Shown: positions 33,468 through 41,321 of the stretch, one piece after another | Numbering within the stretch: the first letter of the stretch is position 1 | How the letters are laid out: each line of letters begins with the position of its first letter | NCBI GenBank assembly: GCA_015231885.1 | Contig: JADGAT010000036.1 | Span: 1-48,274, forward strand | Source of the DNA: SAR324 cluster bacterium | Lineage (GTDB): Bacteria > SAR324 > NAC60-12 | Direction of reading: 5' to 3' | DNA: 48,274 nt | The notes under the pieces: model-generated | Database searches by the model: none | What the model saw: the letters and a program-made list of their open reading frames with translations, nothing else | What the model was told of the DNA's origin: nothing | Made by a program: the position numbers and the translations under genes

Positions 33468-34130
33468 ATGTTTGGTTTTAAGAAAAAAGTACAATATTCG
33501 TCGAGTTATGAACATTCCACACAACGAAATGACTGGGAAAATGTATTAGATGAGTTGTTCATAGAAGTCATCCATTCCGCACGATGCGGTGTGGCTATTA
33601 TTTCCAATACGACTAAAACCCGAAGTGACGATGTAGTTGGTGAAAGTTTTGGAAAACTGAATTTTCGAATCCGCAATGACTTGCCTGATTCTTTGTCTGA
33701 AAAAATCCGAAGTTTGGGACCCAAACAGTTTTCCAAGATATTTGCTGCACAGGATAAACTGAAGCCTGTTATTTTTGATTGCTATAAAATTAAGAATCTG
33801 GGACTGCCCAACAACACGCTTGTTTATTTCATTGAAAAAAACAATAAAAGGGCCTTGCTTGTTTTTGCGCCTCCTATTTTGCAAAGGGAATTGGTGCGCC
33901 TCGTACAGAAAATCAGTGATGTTCTAAAACGAAACGAGAAAATAGTCAAACGGACGAGTATTGCCCCCCCTCGATATATTCCTGTTCACCAATATGCCAC
34001 GACCAACATAAAACAGTTGAAAGACCGCTTAAACTACCTGGATGGGCGAGAACACCTAAATCCCAGAGAAGTTCTGGAAATTCAGGATCTCGAAAAATTT
34101 ATTATCACCAATATGACCGAGCATTTTTAA
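33468..34130 (+). CDS. Hypothetical protein (220 aa)
   Basis: No family recognised. The protein is soluble, with a mixed alpha/beta middle (VAIISNTTKTRSDDVVGESFGKLNFRIR; NTLVYFIEKNNKRALLVFAPPIL) and a helical, charged C terminus (LKDRLNYLDGREHLNPREVLEIQDLEKFI). There is no obvious motif or cysteine cluster. It is transcribed away from the 417-residue orphan and ends near a strong hairpin. Confidence 0.75.
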   Translation: MFGFKKKVQYSSSYEHSTQRNDWENVLDELFIEVIHSARCGVAIISNTTKTRSDDVVGESFGKLNFRIRNDLPDSLSEKIRSLGPKQFSKIFAAQDKLKPVIFDCYKIKNLGLPNNTLVYFIEKNNKRALLVFAPPILQRELVRLVQKISDVLKRNEKIVKRTSIAPPRYIPVHQYATTNIKQLKDRLNYLDGREHLNPREVLEIQDLEKFIITNMTEHF

Positions 34131-34191
34131 GTCTCTGGTATTTTACCACACCCTCTCATTTGGGGCGCTCTGTCCCTGTTTTAACACTCCT

Positions 34192-34226
34192 GACGCCTGG
34201 GTGATTTTTCATGTCATCCGGGCGTC
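34192..34226. terminator. Hairpin between convergent genes
   Basis: Arms 34192-34204 and 34214-34226 (GACGCC... / ...GGCGTC) form a 13-base stem with two mismatched positions, one of which can wobble-pair on one strand, and a nine-base loop. It lies between the convergent 220-residue gene and the MocR-type gene. A T-tract is lacking on either side, so termination efficiency is uncertain. Confidence 0.45.
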
Positions 34227-34248
34227 TCCTCCTACGCAGGACTTCTTT

Positions 34249-35679
34249 TCAAAAATTCAATTCTTTGGCGATGTTTCCCAGTTCTTTAACGCCTTCCTTC
34301 ATCTTTTGATCAAATGGAAATCCGCAGCTCATTCGTATGTAATTTTGGAAACGTCTAGAATTGGAACAGATGACCCCGGGGACAATCATGATATTTTTCT
34401 CCAGGGCTTTGTTGAAAAAAACCATGCTGTTTATTTTTTCTGGTAGCTCTACCCACAACATATACCCTCCCTTGGGCATTGCCAGCTTGGTCCCTTGCGG
34501 GAAATCCTGTTTGATGGCTAAAGCAGTCACATAGGTTTGATGTTGTATGGTTTTTCGCAGGTTCCTCAAGTGACGATCATATCCGCCATAGGTTAAAAAA
34601 TCTGTCAAAATTTTTTGGGTTAATTTTGCACTGGATACGGACATCCCTCCCCGAAGGTTCAACACTTTTTCCTTGAAGCGTTTCCCTGGTATTGTCCAAC
34701 CAATTCGGAAACCGGGAGAAAGGGTTTTTGAAAAAGAGGAACAAGTGAGCACTAGATCATGTTGATCGTGGGACTTGAGAGGCAAAGGTTGTGCGCTTTG
34801 ATAATGAAGCTCACTGAAAATATCATCTTCAATAATGGGAACATTGTACTTGTGGGCCAGAGAAACCAGTTTCTCTTTTTTATCATCCGGCATTAATGAA
34901 CCCATCGGGTTGTTAAAATTAGGTGTGAGCAAACAAGCTTTGATATCCATCACCTTGAGTACATTTTCATAAGCATCCACATCAAAACCATGCTGGGGTG
35001 TTGTCGGAATTTCGACCACAATAATTCCCAACTCTTGCAATAATTGAAGCAGAAGGTAATACGTTGGAGATTCCACCGCAATAATATCACCGCTTTTAGC
35101 CAACGCATGCAGGCAAATAGATGCTGCCTCCACACACCCATTGGTGATAATAATGTCATCCGGACCAATCCCTTCTACTCTCCCCATCATATGTTGAGCA
35201 ATCAAGCGTCGGAGCTCGTAATTTCCCTGGAATGATTCATATGTCAGCAGCCGTTTGATATCATCGGCAGAAAAAGATTTTAAAATTCTATTGAAATACT
35301 TATAAGGAAAGAGTTGAGGATCAATGATGCCAGCACCCAAAGGCAAATAATCCGAATTTGCCACCATATCAATAATAGAATTTGTTGCTTTATCCAATGC
35401 TATCGGTGCAGGAATCGATTTAAATCGACGATGTTTGGGAAGTTCAAAGGGAATGACTTTGGGGGATTTTACATAATATCCGGATTTTGGCTTGGACTCG
35501 ATTAAATTGTGTTTCTCCAGTTCTTCAAATGCCCGGTTTACTGTGACCATACTGAGATTCATTTTTTTTGTAAAAAGTCGAATGGATGGAAGCTTGTCCC
35601 CAACTTTATAGACTCCTGTATTGATCTTGTCCTCAATTTCTTTGGCCAGAGTTTCATATTTAAAATTGGATGTCCTCAT
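34249..35679 (-). CDS. MocR-type (GntR-HTH plus aminotransferase fold) transcription regulator
   Basis: The 476-residue protein has a GntR-type winged helix at the N terminus (about 5-72: LAKEIEDKINTGVYKVGDKLPSIRLFTKKMNLSMVTVNRAFEELE) and a class I aminotransferase-like domain (about 100-470) with ITNGCVEAASICL, LLTPNFNNPMGSLM, the PLP lysine Lys318 in CSSFSKTLSPGFRIGW and a late RMSCGFP Arg. MocR/PdxR proteins sense an amino compound or PLP and often control an adjacent divergent transporter. Here the divergent genes encode DUF1127 and EamA proteins, fitting that pattern. GGAGG precedes the ATG. Direct repeats upstream are candidate binding sites. Confidence 0.93.
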   Translation of the reverse strand: MRTSNFKYETLAKEIEDKINTGVYKVGDKLPSIRLFTKKMNLSMVTVNRAFEELEKHNLIESKPKSGYYVKSPKVIPFELPKHRRFKSIPAPIALDKATNSIIDMVANSDYLPLGAGIIDPQLFPYKYFNRILKSFSADDIKRLLTYESFQGNYELRRLIAQHMMGRVEGIGPDDIIITNGCVEAASICLHALAKSGDIIAVESPTYYLLLQLLQELGIIVVEIPTTPQHGFDVDAYENVLKVMDIKACLLTPNFNNPMGSLMPDDKKEKLVSLAHKYNVPIIEDDIFSELHYQSAQPLPLKSHDQHDLVLTCSSFSKTLSPGFRIGWTIPGKRFKEKVLNLRGGMSVSSAKLTQKILTDFLTYGGYDRHLRNLRKTIQHQTYVTALAIKQDFPQGTKLAMPKGGYMLWVELPEKINSMVFFNKALEKNIMIVPGVICSNSRRFQNYIRMSCGFPFDQKMKEGVKELGNIAKELNF

Positions 35680-35700
35680 ATACCTCCAAACGGAATTTTA

Positions 35701-35795
35701 ATCTGTTCTTGTTTTTTTCAAATTAACTGTATCTGTTCTTAAGGTGATTTGTCAATCTGTTCTTATTATTTTATAGTATGTCTATATCTGTTATT
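35701..35795. promoter_or_regulatory. Direct-repeat operator for the MocR regulator
   Basis: ATCTGTTCTT occurs exactly at 35701-35710, 35731-35740 and 35755-35764, and as ATCTGTTATT at 35786-35795. All four are in the same orientation, spaced 30, 24 and 31 bases. MocR regulators are known to bind direct repeats in the gap to a divergent target. Copy three lies in the spacer of the plus-strand promoter and copy four near its predicted start. Confidence 0.65.
35749..35777 (+). promoter_or_regulatory. Sigma-70 promoter for the DUF1127-EamA transcript
   Basis: TTGTCA at 35749-35754 and TATAGT at 35772-35777 are separated by exactly 17 bases, a near-consensus -35/-10 pair. It lies about 85 bases upstream of the DUF1127 start and overlaps two of the ATCTGTTCTT-type sites. 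Confidence 0.65.
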
Positions 35796-35862
35796 GCTGG
35801 ATCATTCTGCTATACTTATTTCACGCTCAGGAAAAAACAACCATTTGTAAAAAGGACACATC

Positions 35863-36090
35863 ATGGAAAAAAACTTAACTTTAGCCCCGATATTAAAAAA
35901 TAATCAGCAGATTTCTTTGGATCATGTTAAAAGTGTCATAACACAAATGATGAAAACGATTTTGACATGGGAAGAGAGAAACCGACAAAGAAAAGTGCTG
36001 AGCACACTTTCTGATTACGAATTGCGGGATATTGGGATTTCCAGAACGAATGCCATCGTAGAAGCGAATAAACCATTTTGGAAAGAATAG
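35863..36090 (+). CDS. DUF1127 small protein
   Basis: The 75-residue protein ends with the DUF1127/YjiS pattern: WEERNRQRKVLSTLSDYELRDIGISRTNAIVEANKPFWKE. The Arg-rich helix, L.DIGI and a closing PFW are typical. Some DUF1127 proteins bind RNA and influence phosphate and carbon metabolism in alphaproteobacteria; the role here is unknown. They often occur beside MocR regulators, as here. Its TAG stop directly abuts the ATG of the EamA gene, so the two are cotranscribed. Confidence 0.85.
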   Translation: MEKNLTLAPILKNNQQISLDHVKSVITQMMKTILTWEERNRQRKVLSTLSDYELRDIGISRTNAIVEANKPFWKE

Positions 36091-37065
36091 ATGGTTCCTC
36101 CGAATAAAATAGTGGGAAAGTTGTCTTTCCGGGTGAACTCTTATCTCGCCCTGGGCATGGGAATCCTGATCATAGGCTTTTCTGCCATTTTCATTCGACA
36201 GGCAAATGCGCCGGGAACCATTACAGTTTTCTATCGTATGGCAATAGGTTCACTCGTCATGACCTTGCCATTCGTTTTACATCTCCGGACGCAGAAACGC
36301 AGACTCCCGTTGCAAGGGGTCTTGATCGCTATATTTGGTGGAGCATGCCTTGCGGTAGACCTGGCCCTTTGGTCAACAGGGATTGTCATGAGTGGTGCGG
36401 CTTCTCCGACTCTCATGGCAAATACCGCACCGCTATGGGTCGGTTTGGGGGCCTTGCTGCTTTTTCGAGAACACCAATCCATTCAATTCTGGATTGGCCT
36501 TAGTGTCACTTTAGTTGGTGTAATCGTTGTGATGGGAAAAGATTTGTTACATTCGATTAACTTTGGTGTAGGATCTTCGTTGGGATTACTGGCAGCAATT
36601 TTCTATGGCGCCTATCTGTTAGTTTGTCAACATGGACGTAATAATCTAAGCACGCTCACATATTTCTGGCTGACAACATTCAGTGCCGCTATAACACTTC
36701 TGATACTGAATATTATTTTGCAACGGCCTTTTACCGGCTACAGCATGTCGACTTATTTGAATTTCCTGTTGCAGGGAGCAGTTGTTCAGGTTTTCGGCTG
36801 GATCTCCATCAATTATGCTCAAGGACATTTGCCGGCCTCCATCGTTGCTCCTACCTTATTGGCACAACCCATCTTAACCGCTCTTTTTGCCTGGCTGCTG
36901 TTAGGAGAACAGTTCACCATGTGGCATGTCGTTGGCGGTGCTGTGGTGATTAGCGGCATTTATACGGTTCATCGCAGTCGTCACATCGTTCCCTCCTTTC
37001 TCTTTGATTCCCAAATCGTCCTGGATAGAACAGAATTCACTGACCAATCGGACCAGCGATTCTGA
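36091..37065 (+). CDS. EamA/DMT-family transporter with an aberrant C-terminal tail
   Basis: The 324-residue polytopic protein has two EamA repeats: repeat one about 18-150 (MGILIIGFSAIFIRQANAPGTITVFYRMAIGSLVM...) and repeat two about 160-295 (..LLAQPILTALFAWLLLGEQFTMWHVVGGAVVISGIY), about ten transmembrane helices in all. DMT transporters move metabolites or amino acids across the inner membrane. The normal end is probably near HRSRH; the last 25 or so residues (from VPSFLF onward) are antisense read-through of an IS630-type transposase remnant. The native stop has been lost, but the transmembrane core is complete, so it may still work. Confidence 0.88.
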   Translation: MVPPNKIVGKLSFRVNSYLALGMGILIIGFSAIFIRQANAPGTITVFYRMAIGSLVMTLPFVLHLRTQKRRLPLQGVLIAIFGGACLAVDLALWSTGIVMSGAASPTLMANTAPLWVGLGALLLFREHQSIQFWIGLSVTLVGVIVVMGKDLLHSINFGVGSSLGLLAAIFYGAYLLVCQHGRNNLSTLTYFWLTTFSAAITLLILNIILQRPFTGYSMSTYLNFLLQGAVVQVFGWISINYAQGHLPASIVAPTLLAQPILTALFAWLLLGEQFTMWHVVGGAVVISGIYTVHRSRHIVPSFLFDSQIVLDRTEFTDQSDQRF

Positions 37066-37316
37066 TTTATGGGTATTCAGTCGATCAGCCACAAAACCCC
37101 ATTTTTTGGTTTGTGGGTCGCTTAAAACCAACTTGCGAATATTTTCGCAAAAATCCTGCATTCGCTCAATCTCGACCACTCCATTGAGAAATCGGAAAAC
37201 CGGTTTTCTCAGGGAGTTCCAGCGCTAGAGCTGAAATTCAGCAGTATTCTTCCGAGGAATAAGTCGTTGGTGCCCCGGGGCGAGGATTATCTTTTAAAGC
37301 TGTTGAATTTTTTGTT
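36985..37316 (-). pseudogene. Decayed IS630-type transposase (internal deletion, frameshift, stop)
   Basis: On the minus strand, one frame from 37315 reads ALKDNPRPGAPTTYSSEEYC-stop-ISALALELPEKTGFPISQWSGRD, the helix-turn-helix region of IS630-family transposases. A second frame (about 37182 down to 36988) reads GVVEIERMQDFCENI, then WGFVADRLNTHKSESLVRLVSEFC, the region of the second catalytic Asp. About 150 or more residues between them are missing and the frames differ. The remnant invades the 3' end of the EamA gene and abuts repeat copy 2. No terminal inverted repeats of the IS itself were identified. Confidence 0.7.
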
Positions 37317-37468
37317 CTAAGGAAGGCGAAAATAATAACATGTGAAAGTTACGCAGGGTTTTCATCGAGGTTCAAGGCGTTTTATCGGGTGCATCACTGG
37401 TAAAGCAACGCAGAAGATCGTTGAAAAGGCAAGTAGATTTGCTAAGTTATTGTTTGAGCATTCCTTAG
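37317..37468 (-). repeat. MITE-like repeat, copy 2 (152 bp, inverted orientation)
   Basis: The reverse complement aligns along its length with copies 1 and 3 but lacks about 11 bases around the central CATAGC dyad. Its ends are CTAAGGAA and TTCCTTAG, inverted with respect to each other. It sits exactly between the IS630 remnant and a second decayed gene. Confidence 0.85.
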
Positions 37469-37757
37469 CATCCACATGGATGCCTTGGCTCGTCAGCAAG
37501 TCACTGACAATGGAAAAAGAAGGGCATTGCAAAAACAAGTCACATTGAAAAACGCGGTTTAGAACCACACGCCAAAGATAATCGTTCCATTCCCGCATGA
37601 AATCATTCAATAAAAAGTAGGAATACGATAAATCTAAATGCGTCAAACCGTCAGACACTTCCGATAGAACCCTCTCCAGGTCGCGTCAAAATCACGTGAT
37701 TCTGCTGCCGTTAGAAAAAATAGCTTCATTGTTCTTCATCATTTCTATAGTCTCCAT
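37469..37757 (-). pseudogene. Broken gene of unknown family next to repeat copy 2
   Basis: An AGGAGG site and ATG at 37757 open a minus-strand frame reading METIEMMKNNEAIFSNGSRIT. After two TGA codons the same frame continues as RDLERVLSEVSDGLTHLDL...NDFMREWNDYLWRVVLNRVF...SQGIHVDA, up to the repeat boundary. The continuing frame looks coding, so I read it as a gene killed by stops and cut by the repeat. I do not recognise the family. The stretch 37758-37834 holds only the ribosome site and nothing else I can name. Confidence 0.4.
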
Positions 37758-37864
37758 ATGCCTCCTGGGGTTTTAAATTTGTTTTAGTATACGGACGATG
37801 CAGTCCTACTTGGGGGGGCAAAAGGTTTTTTATTTTGTCACACTATTGGAATGCACCCAGACGA

Positions 37865-38428
37865 ATGTTTATTTTTAAAAAACGATTTTCATCAGCCTTG
37901 GAAATTGCCCAACTGGGCAATCCCGTGTTGCGGCAAAAAGCGGCACTTGTGGCAAATGTTCAAGATGAAGCAATCCAACATCTGATTAATCAATTGATCG
38001 CAACGGCTGAGAAGTACAAGGGGGTGGGCATTGCTGCGCCACAAGCAGGACAATCGCATCGTTTGCTGATCATTGCTTCATACCCAAGTGAGCGATATCC
38101 CCATGCGCCGAACATGGCGCCAACCCCCATGATCAATCCCTCTATCATTGACCATTCAAAAGAAATAGAGAAAGACTGGGAAGGCTGTTTGAGTATCCCA
38201 GGTATTCGTGGCCTGATTCCTCGATATCAATCCGTGGAAGTAGAGTATCTGGACCGAAGTGGGTATGGCAGGAAGCAGATATTATCGGGGTTCATTGCCC
38301 GTATTTTTCAACATGAGTATGACCATCTCGAAGGCAAAGTATTTTTGGATCGCATTGCAAACACGCAAGAGATCATGACCGAATTTGAATATCAAAAGCA
38401 GATTGTGAGGCAGGATGGAACAAGATAA
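37865..38428 (+). CDS. def: Peptide deformylase
   Basis: The 187-residue metalloenzyme (from ATG 37865) removes formyl groups from nascent proteins. All three family motifs are present: GVGIAAPQ (53-60), EGCLS (106-110, metal Cys) and HEYDH (150-154, metal His pair and catalytic Glu). A TTG at 37835 would add ten residues; the ATG fits the usual distance to the first conserved strand (IAQLGNPVLRQKA). It overlaps argD by 14 bases. The lack of fmt or priA neighbours suggests this may be an additional deformylase copy, but that cannot be decided here. Confidence 0.92.
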   Translation: MFIFKKRFSSALEIAQLGNPVLRQKAALVANVQDEAIQHLINQLIATAEKYKGVGIAAPQAGQSHRLLIIASYPSERYPHAPNMAPTPMINPSIIDHSKEIEKDWEGCLSIPGIRGLIPRYQSVEVEYLDRSGYGRKQILSGFIARIFQHEYDHLEGKVFLDRIANTQEIMTEFEYQKQIVRQDGTR

Positions 38429-39629
38429 AACAAAAAAACTACTCGAAACAGGAAAGTCAACCTATCTTCCTGTGTATGCACAAAAAGAAATGATCTTGGA
38501 TTATGGGAAAGGGGCTCGTCTTTGGGATCTGGCAGACAAAGAGTACATTGATTTGGGAGCCGGGATTGCAGTGAGCGTGCTGGGGCATCAAAATCCTGAA
38601 TTGGTTCAAGTGGCCACCGAACAGCTGGGAAAATTGTGGCATACCAGTAATATTTATTTTACAGAACCAGCCATTCAATTAGCATCTGATCTGGTTGATG
38701 CGACATTTGCAGACCGGGTGTTTTTCTCAAATTCTGGTGCTGAAGCCAATGAAGCTGCCATTAAATTGGCAAGAAAATTTGCCAGCTCCCACGCTTCTTC
38801 AGAGAAACATGAAATCATAACCTTTGAAGGTTCTTTCCATGGCAGAACCCTCACTACTATAACAGCGACGGCACAGCCTAAGTATCAAGAAGGATTTGGG
38901 CCATTGCCCGAAGGTTTTACCTATTGTCCTTTCAATGACTTTGAGGCCATTGAACAAAAAATTTCTGATAAAACCTGTGCGATTTTGCTGGAACCCATAC
39001 AAGGAGAAGGTGGAGTTCATGTTGCCAGACCCGGTTTCCTTGCGCACTTACAGGCATTGTGTCAAAAGCATGAGGCCTTATTGATTTTCGATGAAATTCA
39101 ATCGGGTATGGGGCGAACTGGCCGTTTGTTGGCCTATGAGTGGGAAGAAAATATACAACCTGACATTGTGACTGTGGCAAAGGCTCTGGGAGGCGGTTTG
39201 CCCATAGGAGCTATGCTGGCGACAGAAAGAGTGGCTCAGACAATGAAGGTCGGGGATCATGGCTCTACATTTGGAGGGAATCCTGTCATTGCCGCAGTGG
39301 CTTGTGCCATCCTTAAGCAAGTCTGCTCCTCTGCCTTGATGGACAATGTGAACAAGCAAAGTGAAAAACTGCAAGCGGCTCTGTCAGATCTGAAGGAACA
39401 AAAACAACTTTTTAAGGAAATTCGTGGAAGAGGATTGATTGTTGGCGCTGAGCTACAGGGAGCCTGGGAGGGGAGAGCGGCTGATTTGAGTGAGGTATGC
39501 CTCCAGCATGGACTCTTGATCCTTCAGGCAGGACCAAATGTTTTGCGTTTTCTGCCCCCTTTGAATATTACTGATGAAGAGTTAGAAGAGGGTTTACAGC
39601 GAATGAAATCCGCACTGAATCATGTATGA
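38415..39629 (+). CDS. argD: Acetylornithine/succinyldiaminopimelate aminotransferase
   Basis: The 404-residue class III aminotransferase has YLPVYAQKEMILDYGKGARLWDLADKEYIDLGAGIAV at its N terminus, FSNSGAEANEAAIKLARKF, LLEPIQGEGGV, LIFDEIQSGMGRTGRLLAYE and the PLP lysine Lys256 in VAKALGGGLPIGAM. The HTSNIYFTEP segment is typical of ArgD, which makes N-acetylornithine in arginine synthesis and often also serves the lysine pathway. The order def-argD-folK with overlaps indicates one transcript of otherwise unrelated functions. Confidence 0.92.
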   Translation: MEQDKTKKLLETGKSTYLPVYAQKEMILDYGKGARLWDLADKEYIDLGAGIAVSVLGHQNPELVQVATEQLGKLWHTSNIYFTEPAIQLASDLVDATFADRVFFSNSGAEANEAAIKLARKFASSHASSEKHEIITFEGSFHGRTLTTITATAQPKYQEGFGPLPEGFTYCPFNDFEAIEQKISDKTCAILLEPIQGEGGVHVARPGFLAHLQALCQKHEALLIFDEIQSGMGRTGRLLAYEWEENIQPDIVTVAKALGGGLPIGAMLATERVAQTMKVGDHGSTFGGNPVIAAVACAILKQVCSSALMDNVNKQSEKLQAALSDLKEQKQLFKEIRGRGLIVGAELQGAWEGRAADLSEVCLQHGLLILQAGPNVLRFLPPLNITDEELEEGLQRMKSALNHV

Positions 39630-40120
39630 GCGCAACAATCTATTTAGGCTTAGGGTCCAACCTGGGAGACCGATCCTCATTACTAAAACATGCATGCCAA
39701 GAGCTGCAACACCTCCCATTGAAAGACTTTCAGGAATCTTCAATTTATGAAAGCGAACCCTATCAAGGAATGGAACAACCACTGTATTATAACCAGGTGG
39801 TCCGTGGAATGACTTCATTGACTCCTCGACAGTTGCTGGAGACCTGCCTGGAAATTGAGAAGAGGCTGGGAAGGAAGCGCGAGTATCGTTGGGAATCCCG
39901 ATTGATTGATATTGATATTCTCTATTATGATGATTTAGTATTGGATTCAGAGGAACTGATTATTCCTCATCACGACTTGGTCAATCGAGGTTTTTTTTTG
40001 CTACCCCTTTTTGAATTGGCACCTGATTGGACGGATCCCAGAGCACAACAAACAGTGGACCGATTGCTCCAACATTGGAAAGCCCGTGCCAGCGAACCCA
40101 TGCCGGTGTGTATTCATTAA
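39626..40120 (+). CDS. folK: HPPK: 6-hydroxymethyl-7,8-dihydropterin pyrophosphokinase
   Basis: The 164-residue enzyme starts IYLGLGSNLGDR, then shows SSIYESEPYQGMEQPLYYNQVV and the signature RWESRLIDIDILYYDDLVLDSEELIIPHHDLVNRGFFLLPLFELAP with the metal-binding Asp pair (DIDI). This enzyme transfers pyrophosphate to the pterin in folate synthesis. It overlaps argD by four bases (ATGA). Length is normal. Confidence 0.95.
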   Translation: MSATIYLGLGSNLGDRSSLLKHACQELQHLPLKDFQESSIYESEPYQGMEQPLYYNQVVRGMTSLTPRQLLETCLEIEKRLGRKREYRWESRLIDIDILYYDDLVLDSEELIIPHHDLVNRGFFLLPLFELAPDWTDPRAQQTVDRLLQHWKARASEPMPVCIH

Positions 40121-40232
40121 TTTTTATGGGATAAACTGGACATTTTCACAAAAATTTTGGTACAAATCATTGATAAAATGCATTATTCTGGAGGCATACC
40201 TTACTTGAATGGCAGAACCACGGAGGATTACA

Positions 40233-40610
40233 ATGAGTGACACAAATGAAATGAGTATGGATCAGATCTTGACAACCCTTCAAGAAGCAAATATCTATGA
40301 TGTCCCTGCCAGTGCATTCAAAGCCATTAAAAATAAATATTTTGATTTGCAAATACCTTACTCCCACCTCATTATATTTGCCAACTCTGAGTGCGAAAAT
40401 GTAGTGTTTCATCTTCGCAAAGCATTGTCGCTCCCCTATTTCCATGCAATGGGTCCCAATGGAAAGAGTGTTTTCATTAACAGGAATGACCAAAAACGGT
40501 TAGTGGTCGATTTCTTGTTTGAATACCAGACCGAAGCACGTATAGAACACTATGGGAAAATGCTGGAAGCCTACATCATGTTTTTGGATATTGTCTGTAG
40601 CACCAAATGA
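40233..40610 (+). CDS. Hypothetical protein (125 aa)
   Basis: The true start is most likely ATG 40233, which follows ACGGAGGATTACA; the frame is open from 40209. The product is a small soluble alpha/beta protein (IPYSHLIIFANSECENVVFHLRKALSLPYFHAMGPNGKSVFINRND). No family recognised. A perfect 11-base-arm hairpin follows its stop. Confidence 0.75.
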   Translation: MSDTNEMSMDQILTTLQEANIYDVPASAFKAIKNKYFDLQIPYSHLIIFANSECENVVFHLRKALSLPYFHAMGPNGKSVFINRNDQKRLVVDFLFEYQTEARIEHYGKMLEAYIMFLDIVCSTK

Positions 40611-40624
40611 GATTGCAGAAATTA

Positions 40625-40659
40625 CTCATACAGGACAGGTGAAGCCGATCCTGTATGAG
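40625..40659. terminator. Bidirectional hairpin between convergent genes
   Basis: Perfect 11-base arms (CTCATACAGGA / TCCTGTATGAG) around 13 bases lie between the convergent 125-residue and 65-residue genes. There is no long T-tract, but the position and stem strength suggest a shared terminator. Confidence 0.55.
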
Positions 40660-40692
40660 CAGAGGAGTGTTATGAAAAGAAGGCATCGTTGT

Positions 40693-40890
40693 TCATGATG
40701 CGAGAGGTTGATAGCATTCTTCCACGCTGTCACTGTAATCTAGATAAGTAGTGACGCTATTCACCCTGGTTGATGGAACATGGACTTGTGCTGGTAAGGT
40801 TGTGATCTGGCCCCCTTGTCTGAAAAAACGATCCATTTCTGTTTTAAGTTCTTGTCTGGTTATTTTTATTGCTGTCTTTCGTTTCCTCAT
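40693..40890 (-). CDS. Small basic protein (65 aa), unknown
   Basis: A textbook AGGAGG site three bases upstream of the ATG marks this as a real gene. The product is basic at the N terminus (MRKRKTAIKITRQELKTEMDRFFRQGGQITTLPAQ) and ends VEECYQPLAS. The 'F...GG.I..LP' phrase occurs in several unrelated short proteins, some of which bind RNA polymerase, but I would not assign a role. It is convergent with the 125-residue gene. Confidence 0.65.
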   Translation of the reverse strand: MRKRKTAIKITRQELKTEMDRFFRQGGQITTLPAQVHVPSTRVNSVTTYLDYSDSVEECYQPLAS

Positions 40891-40951
40891 AATCCTCCTG
40901 ACGATGTTCTAGTCCGCACGATCAACTGCGGAACAATTGGCTGCTTTATGT

Positions 40952-41021
40952 TGAGAATTTTTTCCCCATTGGCTGAAAGAACAAATGAATCCATTTGGCC
41001 ATCATGAGGAAAAAATTCTCA
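40952..41021. repeat. 70-base segment with perfect 14-bp inverted repeats
   Basis: TGAGAATTTTTTCC at 40952-40965 is repeated inverted at 41008-41021, and the similarity continues inward with one mismatch (CCAT..TGGC versus CATGATGGCC). The 431-base gap 40891-41321 holds this element, the hppA terminator, and three copies of a GCGACA motif, but no gene. It could be an operator for the 65-residue gene or a small excisable or REP-type hairpin. Confidence 0.5.
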
Positions 41022-41263
41022 CCCCCTGAGTGCTACTCTTTAGTAGTAATGTGTTGCAGTACAAAACTAACGATAAACGGGCAGTGTAATTAGGAGTGTA
41101 TCCCTTATATAGCTAAATCCGTGCCGTTTTAAAAAACACTATAAATACAATGGTTTAGATATGTATGGTAAAGAAAAGAATACGATTTGGGAGAGAAACT
41201 ACAGGGAAATGCGACAAATTGAGAATAGTTAAGGAAAATTACTACAAAGTGCGACAGTTTTTT

Positions 41264-41308
41264 AAAAAAAATAAGGGATGAGCGACAAAATGAGACAATT
41301 GTCGCTCA
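41264..41308 (-). terminator. Rho-independent terminator of hppA
   Basis: Perfect ten-base arms (41299-41308 and 41279-41288; TGAGCGACAA / TTGTCGCTCA) surround a ten-base loop. On the minus strand the stem is followed by TCCCTTA and an eight-base T-tract (41264-41271), 14 bases after the hppA stop. Confidence 0.85.
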
Positions 41309-41321
41309 ATCCAAAAACTTG

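Noticed and set aside
37342..37548. Plus-strand frame through the repeat element
   Set aside because: Most of it is the MITE-like repeat, and the other copies do not keep the frame open.
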